The notes beneath the pieces were generated by a model that saw only the letters and a list, made by a program, of their open reading frames with translations, had not been told where the DNA came from and searched no databases. A stretch of DNA of 64,000 bases from Defluviitaleaceae bacterium (GTDB lineage: Bacteria; Bacillota; Clostridia; Lachnospirales; WQUN01), in assembly GCA_009780185.1 (NCBI GenBank), contig WRAN01000006.1, forward strand, positions 78,217 through 142,216, in the 5' to 3' direction. Below, piece by piece: positions 52,975 through 61,351 of this stretch. Each line of letters begins with the position of its first letter. Within the stretch, counting starts at the first letter, position 1. Made by a program: the position numbers and the translations under genes.

Positions 52975-53855
52975 TGAGTATTCAAAATGCTTCTCAAGTC
53001 TTAAAACGCAGACGTCAGCGTCAGTTTGCTTGGGGTATTGCTAAGCATATTATTGTGCTAATCATTGGGTTTATTATGATTTACCCCCTTATATGGATGC
53101 TTATGAGCTCCTTAAAACCCAGCGATATAATCTTCCACGATCCAGGTCTTATCCCCCGAGAATTGTATTTTCAAAACTATATTACCGGTTGGCGGGGCAT
53201 TGGAGGGCGCTGGACTTTTACCAACTTCTTCTGGAATTCCTTTTTCTATGCCGGAACGGCCACAATTGGCGCGGTGCTTTCTTCTTCGATGATTGCGTAT
53301 AGCTTCTCTCGCGGGCAGTATCGCGGGCGCAAGGCGCTATTTGCAATTATGATAGGAACATTGCTGCTTCCCGGGCAAGTGCTAATGGTACCTACGTACC
53401 TTTGGTTCCACTGGCTTGGCTGGGTCGGTACGTATATTCCTTTGATTCTTCCCGCTTTCTTTGGCGCGGCGTTTTTTATTTTCCTAATCACCAACTTCAT
53501 GAATGCCATCCCCAAGGAGCTGGACGAGGCCGCTAAAATCGACGGTTGCTCCTTCTATGGAATCTATGTGCGCATCATTATGCCACTATCCGTACCTGCA
53601 CTGATTACCGCAGCACTGTTTTCGTTTATATGGCGCTGGGACGACTTCCTCGGGCCACTACTGTATATCCAAGGCAGTACAGAACGCTTCCCTGTTAGCT
53701 TAGCACTGCGCGTTTTTGCTGATGCTACCACTATCACTGACTGGGGTGCCTTCTTTGCAATGAGTACATTATCCCTTTTACCTGCGGTTCTGATTTTTAT
53801 CTTCTTCCAGCGTTACTTGGTTGAAGGGATTAGCACCTCTGGGCTAAAAGGATAG
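52974..53855 (+). CDS. Sugar ABC permease, UgpE/MalG type
   Basis: The ATG at 52974 overlaps the previous stop and follows GGAGGG; the 293-residue product has the usual size. Six membrane segments and the EAA loop ELDEAAKIDGCSFYGIYVRI are visible, and the C-terminus VEGISTSGLKG is the conserved family ending. It is translationally coupled to the first permease and sits 3 bases before the GH51 gene. Confidence 0.94.
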   Translation: MSIQNASQVLKRRRQRQFAWGIAKHIIVLIIGFIMIYPLIWMLMSSLKPSDIIFHDPGLIPRELYFQNYITGWRGIGGRWTFTNFFWNSFFYAGTATIGAVLSSSMIAYSFSRGQYRGRKALFAIMIGTLLLPGQVLMVPTYLWFHWLGWVGTYIPLILPAFFGAAFFIFLITNFMNAIPKELDEAAKIDGCSFYGIYVRIIMPLSVPALITAALFSFIWRWDDFLGPLLYIQGSTERFPVSLALRVFADATTITDWGAFFAMSTLSLLPAVLIFIFFQRYLVEGISTSGLKG

Positions 53856-53858
53856 GAG

Positions 53859-55337
53859 ATGACGCTTTTGTACAAAGTATATATAAATGCCGCTGAGAAA
53901 AAAAATACAATCAACCCCAATATCTATGGTCACTTTGCCGAGCATCTGGGCCGCTGTATATATGAAGGGATTTTTGTAGGAGAAGACTCCCCAATACCCA
54001 ACACCAAGGGTATGAGGAATGACGTAGTGGCGGCGCTGCGTCAGATTAAAATCCCAGTGTTGCGCTGGCCCGGTGGCTGCTTTGCAGACGAATATCACTG
54101 GAAAGACGGCGTAGGCCCAAAGCAAAACCGCAAAAAAATGATCAACACCCACTGGGGTGGGGTAGTGGAAGATAACTCCTTTGGCACCCACGAGTTTTTT
54201 GAGCTATGCGCCCAGCTAGGCTGCGAGCCATATGTAAACGGAAATCTAGGCAGCGGCACCGTACAAGAAATGAGCGAATGGGTAGAATACATCACCTTTG
54301 ATGGTCTTTCTCCCATGTCTGACTGGCGTAAAGAAAATGGCGCTCAGTCCCCTTGGAAGATGCAATACTTTGGCGTAGGCAACGAAAACTGGGGCTGCGG
54401 CGGCAATATGCGCCCAGAATACTACGCCGACGAGTACCGCCGCTATGCCACTTATCTCCGCAACTTCAGCGGCAACAAGTTATACAAAATAGGCTGCGGA
54501 AGCAATGGCTTCGACTATAACTGGACAGAAAAAGTTATGGAAATAGCAGGCCGCTTCATGGATGCCATAACTCTACACCACTACACACTCCCTACAGGAG
54601 TATGGCAAAACAAGGGCGACGCAACGGGCTTCCCAGAGGAAGAATACTACAGCACCATGATCAACTGCCTAAAAATGGAGGAGCTAATCTCCAATCATTT
54701 GCAAATCATGAACAAATTCGACCCAGAACACAAAGTGGGCCTGATTGTAGACGAATGGGGCACCTGGTACAATGTAGAACCAGGCACAAACCCAGGCTTC
54801 TTATACCAGCAAAACACAATTCGTGACGCAATGGTAGCCGCCATAACCCTAAACATCTTCAACAAATACAGCAATCGTGTTGTGATGGCCAATATTGCCC
54901 AAACCGTAAACGTACTACAGGCTGTAATTCTAACCGAAGGCGCAAAAATGGTGCTGACCCCCACATATCATGTTTTCGATATGTACAAAGTACACCAAGA
55001 TGCCACTTTAGTTGGAAGCTATGTAGACAGCGGCACAGTAGAAGGCCACAATATCCCCAACCTAAGCGTATCCGCCTCAGTAGATAAAGATGGCGCGCTA
55101 AATATAACCGCCGCCAATCTATCCATGACCAGTTCCGCCCCAGTAACCTGTGATATCACAGGAATGAACCCAAAATCCATAACTGGTCGCATCCTAACCG
55201 GAAAAGTGGATGCTCACAACACCTTCGAAGCCCCAGACACAGTAACCATAACAGACTACAACAACGCAAAAATCCAAGACAACAACCTAATCTTCGAAAT
55301 CCCACCAAACAGCGTAATCCTGGTAACCGCAAAGTGA
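53859..55337 (+). CDS. abfA: GH51 alpha-L-arabinofuranosidase
   Basis: This intracellular enzyme removes terminal arabinofuranosyl units from arabinan or arabinoxylan oligomers. The 492 residues show [40 protein letters not shown], the acid/base Glu in [11 protein letters not shown], and the nucleophile Glu in [13 protein letters not shown], with a C-terminal beta-sandwich. Size and lack of a signal peptide match bacillary AbfA. It directly follows the second permease gene, linking uptake with hydrolysis. Confidence 0.95.
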   Translation: MTLLYKVYINAAEKKNTINPNIYGHFAEHLGRCIYEGIFVGEDSPIPNTKGMRNDVVAALRQIKIPVLRWPGGCFADEYHWKDGVGPKQNRKKMINTHWGGVVEDNSFGTHEFFELCAQLGCEPYVNGNLGSGTVQEMSEWVEYITFDGLSPMSDWRKENGAQSPWKMQYFGVGNENWGCGGNMRPEYYADEYRRYATYLRNFSGNKLYKIGCGSNGFDYNWTEKVMEIAGRFMDAITLHHYTLPTGVWQNKGDATGFPEEEYYSTMINCLKMEELISNHLQIMNKFDPEHKVGLIVDEWGTWYNVEPGTNPGFLYQQNTIRDAMVAAITLNIFNKYSNRVVMANIAQTVNVLQAVILTEGAKMVLTPTYHVFDMYKVHQDATLVGSYVDSGTVEGHNIPNLSVSASVDKDGALNITAANLSMTSSAPVTCDITGMNPKSITGRILTGKVDAHNTFEAPDTVTITDYNNAKIQDNNLIFEIPPNSVILVTAK

Positions 55338-55579
55338 TATGTAAGCGCTGCTTATTACACGAACTTAACGACAAAGCCCAAGCAAAGCATATCTACGAAT
55401 ATATAGAATCCTTACCACCAGAAATAAAAGCAGATGCGGCAGTAATCCGTAAGCGCCTAGATCACTGCCGCAACTGCAACAACCTAATAAACGGCATGTG
55501 CAAGCACTGTGGCTGCTATGTTGAAGTACGCACCGCAAAAAAAGCCCAAACCTGCCCCAGTCCAAATCCGAACTGGTAA
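55334..55579 (+). CDS. DUF6171-type small cysteine-rich protein
   Basis: An 81-residue protein starting at GTG 55334 and overlapping the GH51 stop by 4 bases. It has three CxxC-type pairs (ICKRC at the start, HCRNC, CKHCGC) consistent with zinc or iron-sulfur binding, and ends in CPSPNPNW. It matches the DUF6171 family, which is widespread in Clostridia but of unknown function. Its place between two glycosidase genes may be incidental. Confidence 0.75.
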   Translation: MICKRCLLHELNDKAQAKHIYEYIESLPPEIKADAAVIRKRLDHCRNCNNLINGMCKHCGCYVEVRTAKKAQTCPSPNPNW

Positions 55580-55646
55580 GCGGGTACAAAGAGGGTTGTT
55601 TTTATTGTCATAACCGGGAAAGTAACACTTTTAAGGAGTGATAAAT

Positions 55647-56708
55647 ATGCAAAATCAAGTAGCACATATATCCGACCCCAATATCCTACTCCCAGTAATA
55701 GACGCCGTAGTAAAGCGCACAATGCGCATGGACATGACCTGGGACTGGCCTTGCGGAGTAGCCTACTACGGCATATCCGAAGCCTACCGAGTAACAGGCA
55801 AAGAAGAATACCTGCAACTACTAAAAGACAGAGTAGACGAATACATGGAGCTAGGCCTACCAGCATGGTCAGTAAACGCCTGTGCCATGGGCCACTGCAT
55901 GATAACCCTATACGAAGCCACAGGTGACAATAAATACTGGGAAGTAGTGCTAGACAAAATAGACTTCCTAAGAAACCGCGCCCTAAGATTCGGCGACAAC
56001 GTACTACAACACACAGTAAGCTCCAAAAACGACTTCCCAGAGCAAGCCTGGGCCGACACTCTATTCATGGCTGCCTTCTTCATGCTAAGGGCCGCAGTAA
56101 TAATGGAAGATGAAGATCTAAAAAACGACGCACTAAACCAATACTACTGGCATATAAAATTCCTGCAAGACGAAACCACAGGCCTATGGTACCACGGTTA
56201 CGAGCATATAAATAAAACTCATATGAGCGGCTTCTTCTGGGGCAGAGCCAACGCCTGGGCCGCCTACACAATGAGTCAGGTAGGCAGAGTACTCCCCGCC
56301 TGGTACCTGTACCCCAAATCCATGGACGTGTTCGGCTCTCTCAACGAGCAACTTTCCAACATAAAACTACTGCAAACAGAAAACGGCCTATGGCGCACTT
56401 TGCTAGATGACCCAGAAAGCTATGAAGAAATCTCCGCCTCCTGCGGGATAGCCGCGTCCATGGCTGCCAGAGGCAACCCTCTACATCTTAAATATATTAA
56501 AAAGGCCCTAGATGGGGTGTTAGCCAATATCACCCCCGACGGTAAAGTCCAAAACGTGTCCGGCGGCACCGCAATAATGCGCGACCGTGAAGGTTATATG
56601 AATATCAGCCGGGAATGGATTCAAGGCTGGGGACAAGGGCTGGCACTCGCTTTCCTTACCACTGTGCTAAGTATGGTAACCGGAGGCAATCCCTCCAACG
56701 CACTGTAA
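55647..56708 (+). CDS. GH105 unsaturated rhamnogalacturonyl hydrolase (YteR type)
   Basis: It cleaves the unsaturated galacturonyl residue left by pectate or rhamnogalacturonan lyases. The start at 55647 has AAGGAG 8 bases upstream and gives 353 residues. The alpha/alpha6-barrel has WPCGVAYYGISEAYRVTG, the catalytic Asp region EQAWADTLFMAAFFMLR, FFWGRANAWAAYTMSQV, and ISASCGIAASMAARG near the end. No signal peptide, so it acts on imported oligomers. Together with the YetA-like protein it points to rhamnogalacturonan use. Confidence 0.9.
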   Translation: MQNQVAHISDPNILLPVIDAVVKRTMRMDMTWDWPCGVAYYGISEAYRVTGKEEYLQLLKDRVDEYMELGLPAWSVNACAMGHCMITLYEATGDNKYWEVVLDKIDFLRNRALRFGDNVLQHTVSSKNDFPEQAWADTLFMAAFFMLRAAVIMEDEDLKNDALNQYYWHIKFLQDETTGLWYHGYEHINKTHMSGFFWGRANAWAAYTMSQVGRVLPAWYLYPKSMDVFGSLNEQLSNIKLLQTENGLWRTLLDDPESYEEISASCGIAASMAARGNPLHLKYIKKALDGVLANITPDGKVQNVSGGTAIMRDREGYMNISREWIQGWGQGLALAFLTTVLSMVTGGNPSNAL

Positions 56709-56739
56709 GAAGTGATAAATCTGTAAACTGTAAAGATAT

Positions 56740-56780
56740 AAAAAATCCTCGCTGAGATTTCTTCTTGGTGAGGATTTTTA
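56740..56780 (+). terminator. Terminator ending the polysaccharide-utilisation operon
   Basis: AAAAATCCTCGC (56741-56752) pairs with GTGAGGATTTTT (56768-56779). It marks the boundary between the polysaccharide region and the accessory right end. Confidence 0.88.
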
Positions 56781-56792
56781 TTATGGCTATAT

Positions 56793-56820
56793 TTTACTTT
56801 CAAGTCGCTTTATGTATAAT
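56793..56820 (+). promoter_or_regulatory. Promoter of the Roco-type GTPase gene
   Basis: TTTACT (56793-56798), a 16-base spacer and TATAAT (56815-56820), about 95 bases before the coding start and just after the terminator. Confidence 0.55.
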
Positions 56821-56914
56821 ATCATCACTACATAAGTGTTTGCGCTGATTTTGTGTAATGTTTGTGTGAGCATTTTAGGTAAGGCGTAATGTACTATTAA
56901 AAATGAGGTGGAGT

Positions 56915-59152
56915 ATGTCAAAATTTGATTTAAGTTTATTCCGTGATGAGATTGAAGATCGATTAAACGTATTGCCAAAAAAGCAAGTGATTCACTTCGC
57001 TTGGCTATGTTCTGTCCGGGCATTGCCTTTTTTATGCATAAATAAAAACTTTGATTTTTGGGGCGATAAAGCACAAATTCATCTATTTTCTATCTTTTAT
57101 GTTCATGATATTTGCATGACATTTAGTAATTCTGTCGACGCCGCCATCGACGCCACCCATTTCGCCTACGCCGCCGCCCATTCCGCCTACGCCGCCGACG
57201 CCGTCATCGAAGCCGTCTACACCGCCTACGCCGTCGCCGACGCCGTCGATGTCGCCGATGTCGCCGCCGCCTACGCCGCCTACGCCGCAGTCCGTGCCGC
57301 CGATGCCACAGTCCGCGCCGCCGACGCCGCCCGCGCCGCTTACTCAGGCATCAAAATAGATAATTTTATACAGCTAATCCAATCAGATTTAAAAGCAATT
57401 AAAGCAAATAACCCTTCACAAATTAACAGTGATGTTAGCATATATGGCCCATTATGGAAGAATTTCCTTGACACCCTTAAAGCCAACGGTTGCATATATT
57501 GGGCTAATCAATATGAAGCACTGTTTAACAATAATTTCATCACAAACAAAGGCGAAGTCAATCGCCGCCTTGCCGTACCTGAATCCATACGCAAAGAAGG
57601 CGCTGCCGCCGTAGCCAAGCACATGGAAAGCCTAGTGCAGCAAGGGCTTAAAGAAACAAAAGAAGCCCGAATAATCCTACTAGGCGAAAAAGGAGTAGGC
57701 AAAACCTCTCTCGCGCGAAAGCTACACAACTCATTGGCCTTCATGCCACTAATGTCAAAAAGCACCCCAGGAGTAGACACCTCAAAGCTAAAACTAATCC
57801 CAAAAGAAACAACCCATCTATGGGACTTCGGAGGCCACGTAATAGCCCAAGCCGCCCACAAATGCTTCATGTCCGCAGAATGTGTATACATTCTAGTACT
57901 AAGCGGAAGAGAAGAGCAGCAACAAGACACAGACCTACACAGAAAATGGCTAACAACCGTAAAAACATACTCAGAAGGAAAATCAAAGGTTTTTGTAGTA
58001 GTTAATACAGTAGACAACCATCTAAGAGAAATGCCAGAAAAAAAGCTAAACGAAGAATTCCCCAATCTAATAGAAGGCTTCTACTCCTTTAACATCAAGC
58101 GTGACAAAAAGAAACTACACAGCTTCAAAGAAGACATAAGAAAATACATTGAAGCTAACTTCGTACGCAAACTACCAGCAAAATACTTCGACATAAAAAA
58201 AGAGCTAGAGCGCCAATTTAGAAAGCATAAAAAAGAAACCCTACCCGAGTCAGAAGTAATAAAAATTGCGTCAAACCTGGGCTTAAAAGAATCCCCACAA
58301 GATGCCCTAAAATATCTCAATACCTTAGGCGTGGCACTACGCTACGACAATATCCCAGGCATAGTGCTAAACCCCACATGGATAAGCAACGGCATCTACA
58401 CAATAATCAACTATATGCAAAATAAAAAAGATATCTCCATACATATGGACGATATCCCCAAAGTCTTCACCGGCAAAGAGCCATGGCGTTACAGTGCAGC
58501 AAAATGCCAGCGCCTATACGAGCTAATGATAAAATACGAACTAGCCTTCGAAATGAAAGGCAGCAGGCCCAACACCCTAATAGTCCCGTCGGTGCTTTCC
58601 AACAATGAACCCACTAACCTTTCCGGGCCAAAAGAGAATGAAGAAGCACTAGTCCGCAGATATGGCTTTGACATTGCCCTAGCCGACAGCATCTTCCCAA
58701 GATATATACAGCGAAACCACGAACAGCTAGAACAGCAAGATGATAAATATACGATGTGGTTTGGCGGTATGTCCCTAACAAAAAATAACACATATGCCAC
58801 AGTTACAAAGGAAACAAGAAAAATAGAGATAAAAGTATGGGGAGAAAATAAGAGCGACTACCTAGAAGAACTGCACAACAAGCTAGAAGCGCTTCTGCAA
58901 GACCACCGCTTACAGTGGGACAGAGACGAAATACAGCTTCCCACAGGGTACGTATCAACTAATGTAATCCTGCAAATGCGCGATGATGGGACTAATGAAT
59001 ATGCCGGTATCCCAATAGAGGATATCATGAAGAAATTTAACATAACCATTAATCATAACAAAAGCTTCATAAACTTTAATAAGGGAGAAGCCAATTTAGG
59101 GGCATTAAATACAAAAGCCATAGTTGATATTGGAATGAACTTTAAAAAATAG
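56915..59152 (+). CDS. Roc-COR (Roco) GTPase with Ala-rich helical N-terminal array
   Basis: A 745-residue protein starting at 56915 (MSKFDLSLFRDE; an ATG four codons earlier overlaps the AGGTGG site). Residues 1-70 contain FAWLCSVRALPFL; residues about 74-143 are an Ala/Asp/Tyr array (AAYAAYAAVRAADATVRAAD) resembling Imm-5-type helical repeats, in place of the leucine-rich repeats usual in Roco proteins. A Roc GTPase follows: P-loop LLGEKGVGKTSLARKL (about 257), switch THLWDFGGHVIAQAAHKCFM, and VVVNTVDNH in place of NKxD. Then comes a COR domain (LGVALRYDNIPGIVLNPTWI, about 440 on) and a C-terminal region. It stands alone with its own promoter. Signalling or defence is inferred. Confidence 0.78.
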   Translation: MSKFDLSLFRDEIEDRLNVLPKKQVIHFAWLCSVRALPFLCINKNFDFWGDKAQIHLFSIFYVHDICMTFSNSVDAAIDATHFAYAAAHSAYAADAVIEAVYTAYAVADAVDVADVAAAYAAYAAVRAADATVRAADAARAAYSGIKIDNFIQLIQSDLKAIKANNPSQINSDVSIYGPLWKNFLDTLKANGCIYWANQYEALFNNNFITNKGEVNRRLAVPESIRKEGAAAVAKHMESLVQQGLKETKEARIILLGEKGVGKTSLARKLHNSLAFMPLMSKSTPGVDTSKLKLIPKETTHLWDFGGHVIAQAAHKCFMSAECVYILVLSGREEQQQDTDLHRKWLTTVKTYSEGKSKVFVVVNTVDNHLREMPEKKLNEEFPNLIEGFYSFNIKRDKKKLHSFKEDIRKYIEANFVRKLPAKYFDIKKELERQFRKHKKETLPESEVIKIASNLGLKESPQDALKYLNTLGVALRYDNIPGIVLNPTWISNGIYTIINYMQNKKDISIHMDDIPKVFTGKEPWRYSAAKCQRLYELMIKYELAFEMKGSRPNTLIVPSVLSNNEPTNLSGPKENEEALVRRYGFDIALADSIFPRYIQRNHEQLEQQDDKYTMWFGGMSLTKNNTYATVTKETRKIEIKVWGENKSDYLEELHNKLEALLQDHRLQWDRDEIQLPTGYVSTNVILQMRDDGTNEYAGIPIEDIMKKFNITINHNKSFINFNKGEANLGALNTKAIVDIGMNFKK
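57136..57345 (+). repeat. GC-rich GCC/GAC triplet-repeat tract inside the Roco gene
   Basis: The tract is built from short units such as GCCGCCGACGCC, TACGCCGCC and GTCCGCGCCGCC, much richer in G+C than the flanking AT-rich sequence, and encodes the Ala-rich array. Repetition in steps of three would let the array change length without frameshift. Confidence 0.8.
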
Positions 59153-59192
59153 GGGTAGATACCTTTATAAAAGATATATATTTTCCTCATTC

Positions 59193-59238
59193 TTGAAGTG
59201 ACATCTTGTATGCTGTATAATAAATACAGAGATACAAG
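59193..59238 (+). promoter_or_regulatory. Toxin-antitoxin promoter with nested dyad operator
   Basis: TTGAAG (59193-59198), 17 bases, TATAAT (59216-59221). Two nested dyads are centred on the -10: CTTGTAT (59205) with ATACAAG (59232-59238), and CTGTAT (59213) with ATACAG (59224-59229). The position fits autorepression by the antitoxin or the toxin-antitoxin complex. Confidence 0.7.
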
Positions 59239-59266
59239 TTGATATTAAATATGAAAGGACTATCAT

Positions 59267-59542
59267 ATGAGAACAGTAACAATACCTGTCGATGACGAGA
59301 TTTTATTTACCCTTAAAATGGATATTAATAATATACAATCCGATTTTATGCAAGCCTTGGCCGTGCAATACTTCAAAGAACGGCGTTTAGGTCTAGGTCT
59401 GGCATCTAGAATGGCAGGAGTCCAAAAAAATGAATTTGTAGCTTTGTTAGGCAAGTACAACGTTGATATTTACCAATACACCACTGAAGAATTGCAAAAT
59501 GAGTTTAATCTGGTTGATAAAATAGCGGAGGATGTATATTGA
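59267..59542 (+). CDS. UPF0175-family antitoxin
   Basis: A 91-residue protein with a short strand start (RTVTIPVDDEILFTLKM), then QALAVQYFKERRLGLGLASR and MAGVQKNEFVALLGKY, matching UPF0175 proteins with a helix-turn-helix core. Members are paired with DUF3368 PIN-domain toxins, as here: its stop overlaps the toxin start by 4 bases. It probably neutralises the toxin and binds the dyad upstream. AAAGGAC precedes the ATG. Confidence 0.88.
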   Translation: MRTVTIPVDDEILFTLKMDINNIQSDFMQALAVQYFKERRLGLGLASRMAGVQKNEFVALLGKYNVDIYQYTTEELQNEFNLVDKIAEDVY

Positions 59543-60021
59543 GTATCATTGTCAACTCCACCCCGTTAATCAGTCTAGCCATCATACACCAATTGGATTT
59601 GCTTCAAAGAATCTTTGGTGATGTAGTATTGCCTCGCGCTGTATTTAATGAAGTAATCAAAGAAGGTAAAGGCAAAGCTGGATATTCCCAGTTATCAAAT
59701 ATAGACTGGTTTCGTGTCATTGATGTTGCTAATATTGAATTAAAGCGCAGCATAAAGGTTCAATTAGATGAGGGCGAAGCAGAAGTTATAACAGTTGCGA
59801 AAGATCAAAAAATTTCGCTGGTATGTATAGACGAGTTTGCTGGGCGCCAATATGCAAGTCTGCTTGGGCTAGATGTCATTGGCACTCTAGGAATATTATT
59901 GATAGCTAAGCGCCGCGGCTATATTCCTGTAATAAAACCACTATGCGATAAACTCATTAGCAATGAGCGGTTTATTAGCCGTGCCTTGTATGATGATGTT
60001 TTATATAAAGCAGGGGAGTAA
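59539..60021 (+). CDS. DUF3368 PIN-domain toxin
   Basis: A 160-residue protein of the DUF3368 family, a PIN-like nuclease fold. The N-terminal IIVNSTPLISLAII replaces the first PIN Asp by Asn (typical of DUF3368), and acidic residues follow in DEGEAEVITVA and CIDEFAGRQYA, with the family block LGLDVIGTLGILLIAKRRGY. It would be an RNase restrained by the UPF0175 partner. It uses a TTG start overlapping the antitoxin stop. All domain parts are present, so the toxin looks intact. Confidence 0.87.
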   Translation: MSIIVNSTPLISLAIIHQLDLLQRIFGDVVLPRAVFNEVIKEGKGKAGYSQLSNIDWFRVIDVANIELKRSIKVQLDEGEAEVITVAKDQKISLVCIDEFAGRQYASLLGLDVIGTLGILLIAKRRGYIPVIKPLCDKLISNERFISRALYDDVLYKAGE

Positions 60022-60090
60022 TAAATCCTGCATTAATGATTTTCCGTTGTATATAGGTGTTGCGTTATAGCAAAATATGTTATATCATCA

Positions 60091-60493
60091 ACAAGCAAAG
60101 GCCAATGCTGGCATGAAATATTCCACCCCAGCACATGACCAAAAAATAAGCAAATAAAGGAACTGCGGAACCATTGAGTATCTCAACCCTCAATGGCGCA
60201 CGAAGGGATGCAGGAACATCGCCTCCGTACACAGGTTTTCACCTGCCACCGCAGCCAAAGCAGTATATTACATTCCTTCATGTTCTTCAAGGCGAGCCAA
60301 TGCGGCGCCTGGGTACCCCTCACCCAGTGGCAGCATAACTGCGCTCTTGTAAGACATAATGGACGTAGCATGCTCTTTAGCCGCAGGCAAGTGCTAACTT
60401 TGTGCTATAGCTATGTAAATTTGATATATAAATTACAAGCGCGGATGCGATGACGGGTGTACGCAGTACACACCGTCTCCCTCCGCGCTTTTT
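60091..60493 (+). ncRNA. Candidate long structured non-coding RNA of unknown class
   Basis: A stretch without a credible gene that holds many consistent helices: CCATTGAG (60171)/CTCAATGG (60189); CTGCGG (60163)/CCGCAG (60249) enclosing it; CAGGT-TTTC-ACCTG (60232-60245); CTGGGT (60309)/ACCCAG (60322); GCAG-CATAA-CTGC (60330-60342); TGCGGC (60301)/GCCGCA (60380); TGCTGG/CCAGCA near 60103-60132. GAACAT (60214)/ATGTTC (60280) and CGCCT (60220)/AGGCG (60290) would form a pseudoknot-like pair. It ends in a composite terminator. The 5' end is a guess. No family was recognised with certainty; RNase P, SRP RNA and tmRNA signatures are not seen. Confidence 0.6.
60437..60493 (+). terminator. Composite three-segment terminator of the structured RNA
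   Basis: AAGCGCGGA (60437-60445) pairs with TCCGCGCTT (60482-60490), GACGG (60452) with CCGTC (60473), and GTGTAC-GCA-GTACAC (60457-60471) caps the structure; TTT follows. Confidence 0.8.
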
Positions 60494-60536
60494 CATGCCC
60501 TTGGCCTTTAGCACCCCAAAAGGAGACAGTAAAACC

Positions 60537-60794
60537 ATGACCAAAGAATTTATCCGTACACTAGATTCCCAAGGCAGGATATCCCTGCCCAAAGAGCTAC
60601 GCCAGGCATTATGCTTGGATTACGGGGATTCAGTATCCTTCGCCTATTTCGACGGCACAGTAACCATGCACCTAAAGGAAAAATGCCCATCCCCAGAATG
60701 TTATGTATGCAAAAGCCCCGAAAGAGAAATCCGCGTAGGCGGCAAAGATATCTGCCCCAGCTGCCTAGAGAAAGCCATAGAGCTAATAGCATAA
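60537..60794 (+). CDS. AbrB/SpoVT-like regulator with C-terminal zinc knuckle
   Basis: The start at 60537 has AAGGAG upstream and gives 85 residues. The N-terminal 48 are a swapped-hairpin AbrB domain (FIRTLDSQGRISLPKELRQA, then GDSVSFAYFDGTVTMHL). The C-terminal part carries two Cys pairs, CYVC and CPSC (within PECYVCKSPE and DICPSCLEKA), forming a probable zinc ribbon as in some clostridial AbrB-like regulators. It probably binds DNA as a dimer during growth transition. It directly follows the structured RNA. Confidence 0.85.
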   Translation: MTKEFIRTLDSQGRISLPKELRQALCLDYGDSVSFAYFDGTVTMHLKEKCPSPECYVCKSPEREIRVGGKDICPSCLEKAIELIA

Positions 60795-60839
60795 CCAGCA
60801 AAGCTTTCCCCCAGTTAGAAACAACATAATAAAAAACCC

Positions 60840-60869
60840 TTGCATATTAGTATTGGTATATGCTATATT
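60840..60869 (+). promoter_or_regulatory. Extended -10 promoter upstream of the tRNA region
   Basis: TTGCAT (60840-60845), 18 bases, TATATT (60864-60869) with TGC directly before the -10. It could drive the tRNA fragment and tRNA-Ala. Confidence 0.5.
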
Positions 60870-60938
60870 ACTTCCCGCGGAGCTGATAACCCTCTAAATT
60901 AAAAGAGGCAAAGGCAAGCAATGAACCATGGGGGCGTG

Positions 60939-61026
60939 GCGCAGTTGGGAGGACGAGCTGGTCGGTTAGCACCCCGAAAGTTTACACCCAAATGAATGGC
61001 ATTCTTCCTCCGAGTGAATGGCATTC
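60939..61026 (+). pseudogene. Broken tRNA-Ala 5' copy with extra GAATGGCATTC repeats
   Basis: The 22 bases from 60939 duplicate the 5' end of the intact tRNA-Ala at 61063 (GGGGGCGTGGCGCAGTTGGG plus AG), then diverge so that no cloverleaf forms. TGAATGGCATTC recurs at 60993-61004 and 61015-61026 and matches the anticodon arm at 61091-61102. The TTTACACCC-AATGAATGG spacing also resembles the multiple terminal repeats of IS21-family elements, so this may be an IS remnant next to a duplicated tRNA start. Confidence 0.55.
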
Positions 61027-61062
61027 TGTAAAAAGTAATAAATATCCATAAATGGAAAATCT

Positions 61063-61135
<73 letters not shown>

Positions 61136-61144
61136 CTTATTAAT

Positions 61145-61222
61145 GTACGTAGTCGAACCATTCGTAGCGAAGTTAAACTCGTTGGGGATGCGTTCGGCTA
61201 TGTGACAGTAGTTTTCAAATGA
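61145..61222 (+). pseudogene. Possible 3' remnant of a coding gene
   Basis: An open frame without a start codon runs from the tRNA end to TGA at 61220-61222 and reads VRSRTIRSEVKLVGDAFGYV then TVVFK. It is directly followed by a terminator, as expected for the tail of a gene cut off by insertion at the tRNA. Not assigned to a family. Confidence 0.3.
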
Positions 61223-61236
61223 TATCCTGTCGTTAG

Positions 61237-61271
61237 AACGGCTTGGTGGCTTATAGCCCCAAGTCGTTTTT
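61237..61271 (+). terminator. Intrinsic terminator
   Basis: ACGGCTTGG (61238-61246) pairs with CCAAGTCGT (61259-61267); inner GGC-TTATA-GCC; four Ts follow. Confidence 0.8.
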
Positions 61272-61304
61272 CATTTCAGCTATGAAAAATTTGACATGTT
61301 TTCG

Positions 61305-61334
61305 TTGAGATTGTCCTCCTGCCTGTGCTACAAT
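61305..61334 (+). promoter_or_regulatory. Extended -10 promoter of the DUF262 gene
   Basis: TTGAGA (61305-61310), 18 bases, TACAAT (61329-61334) with TGC directly before it. The coding start is 18 bases downstream of the -10, so the leader is very short. Confidence 0.65.
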
Positions 61335-61351
61335 GGACTTGAAGGAGTGTA

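Noticed and set aside
57136..57345. Possible CRISPR or satellite array
   Set aside because: The repeats are short, in frame and part of a long open reading frame; there are no spacers of constant length.
60193..60453. Open frame of 86 codons inside the structured-RNA locus
   Set aside because: No ribosome site, no recognised domain, and the bases are better explained by the helices and terminator of the RNA candidate.
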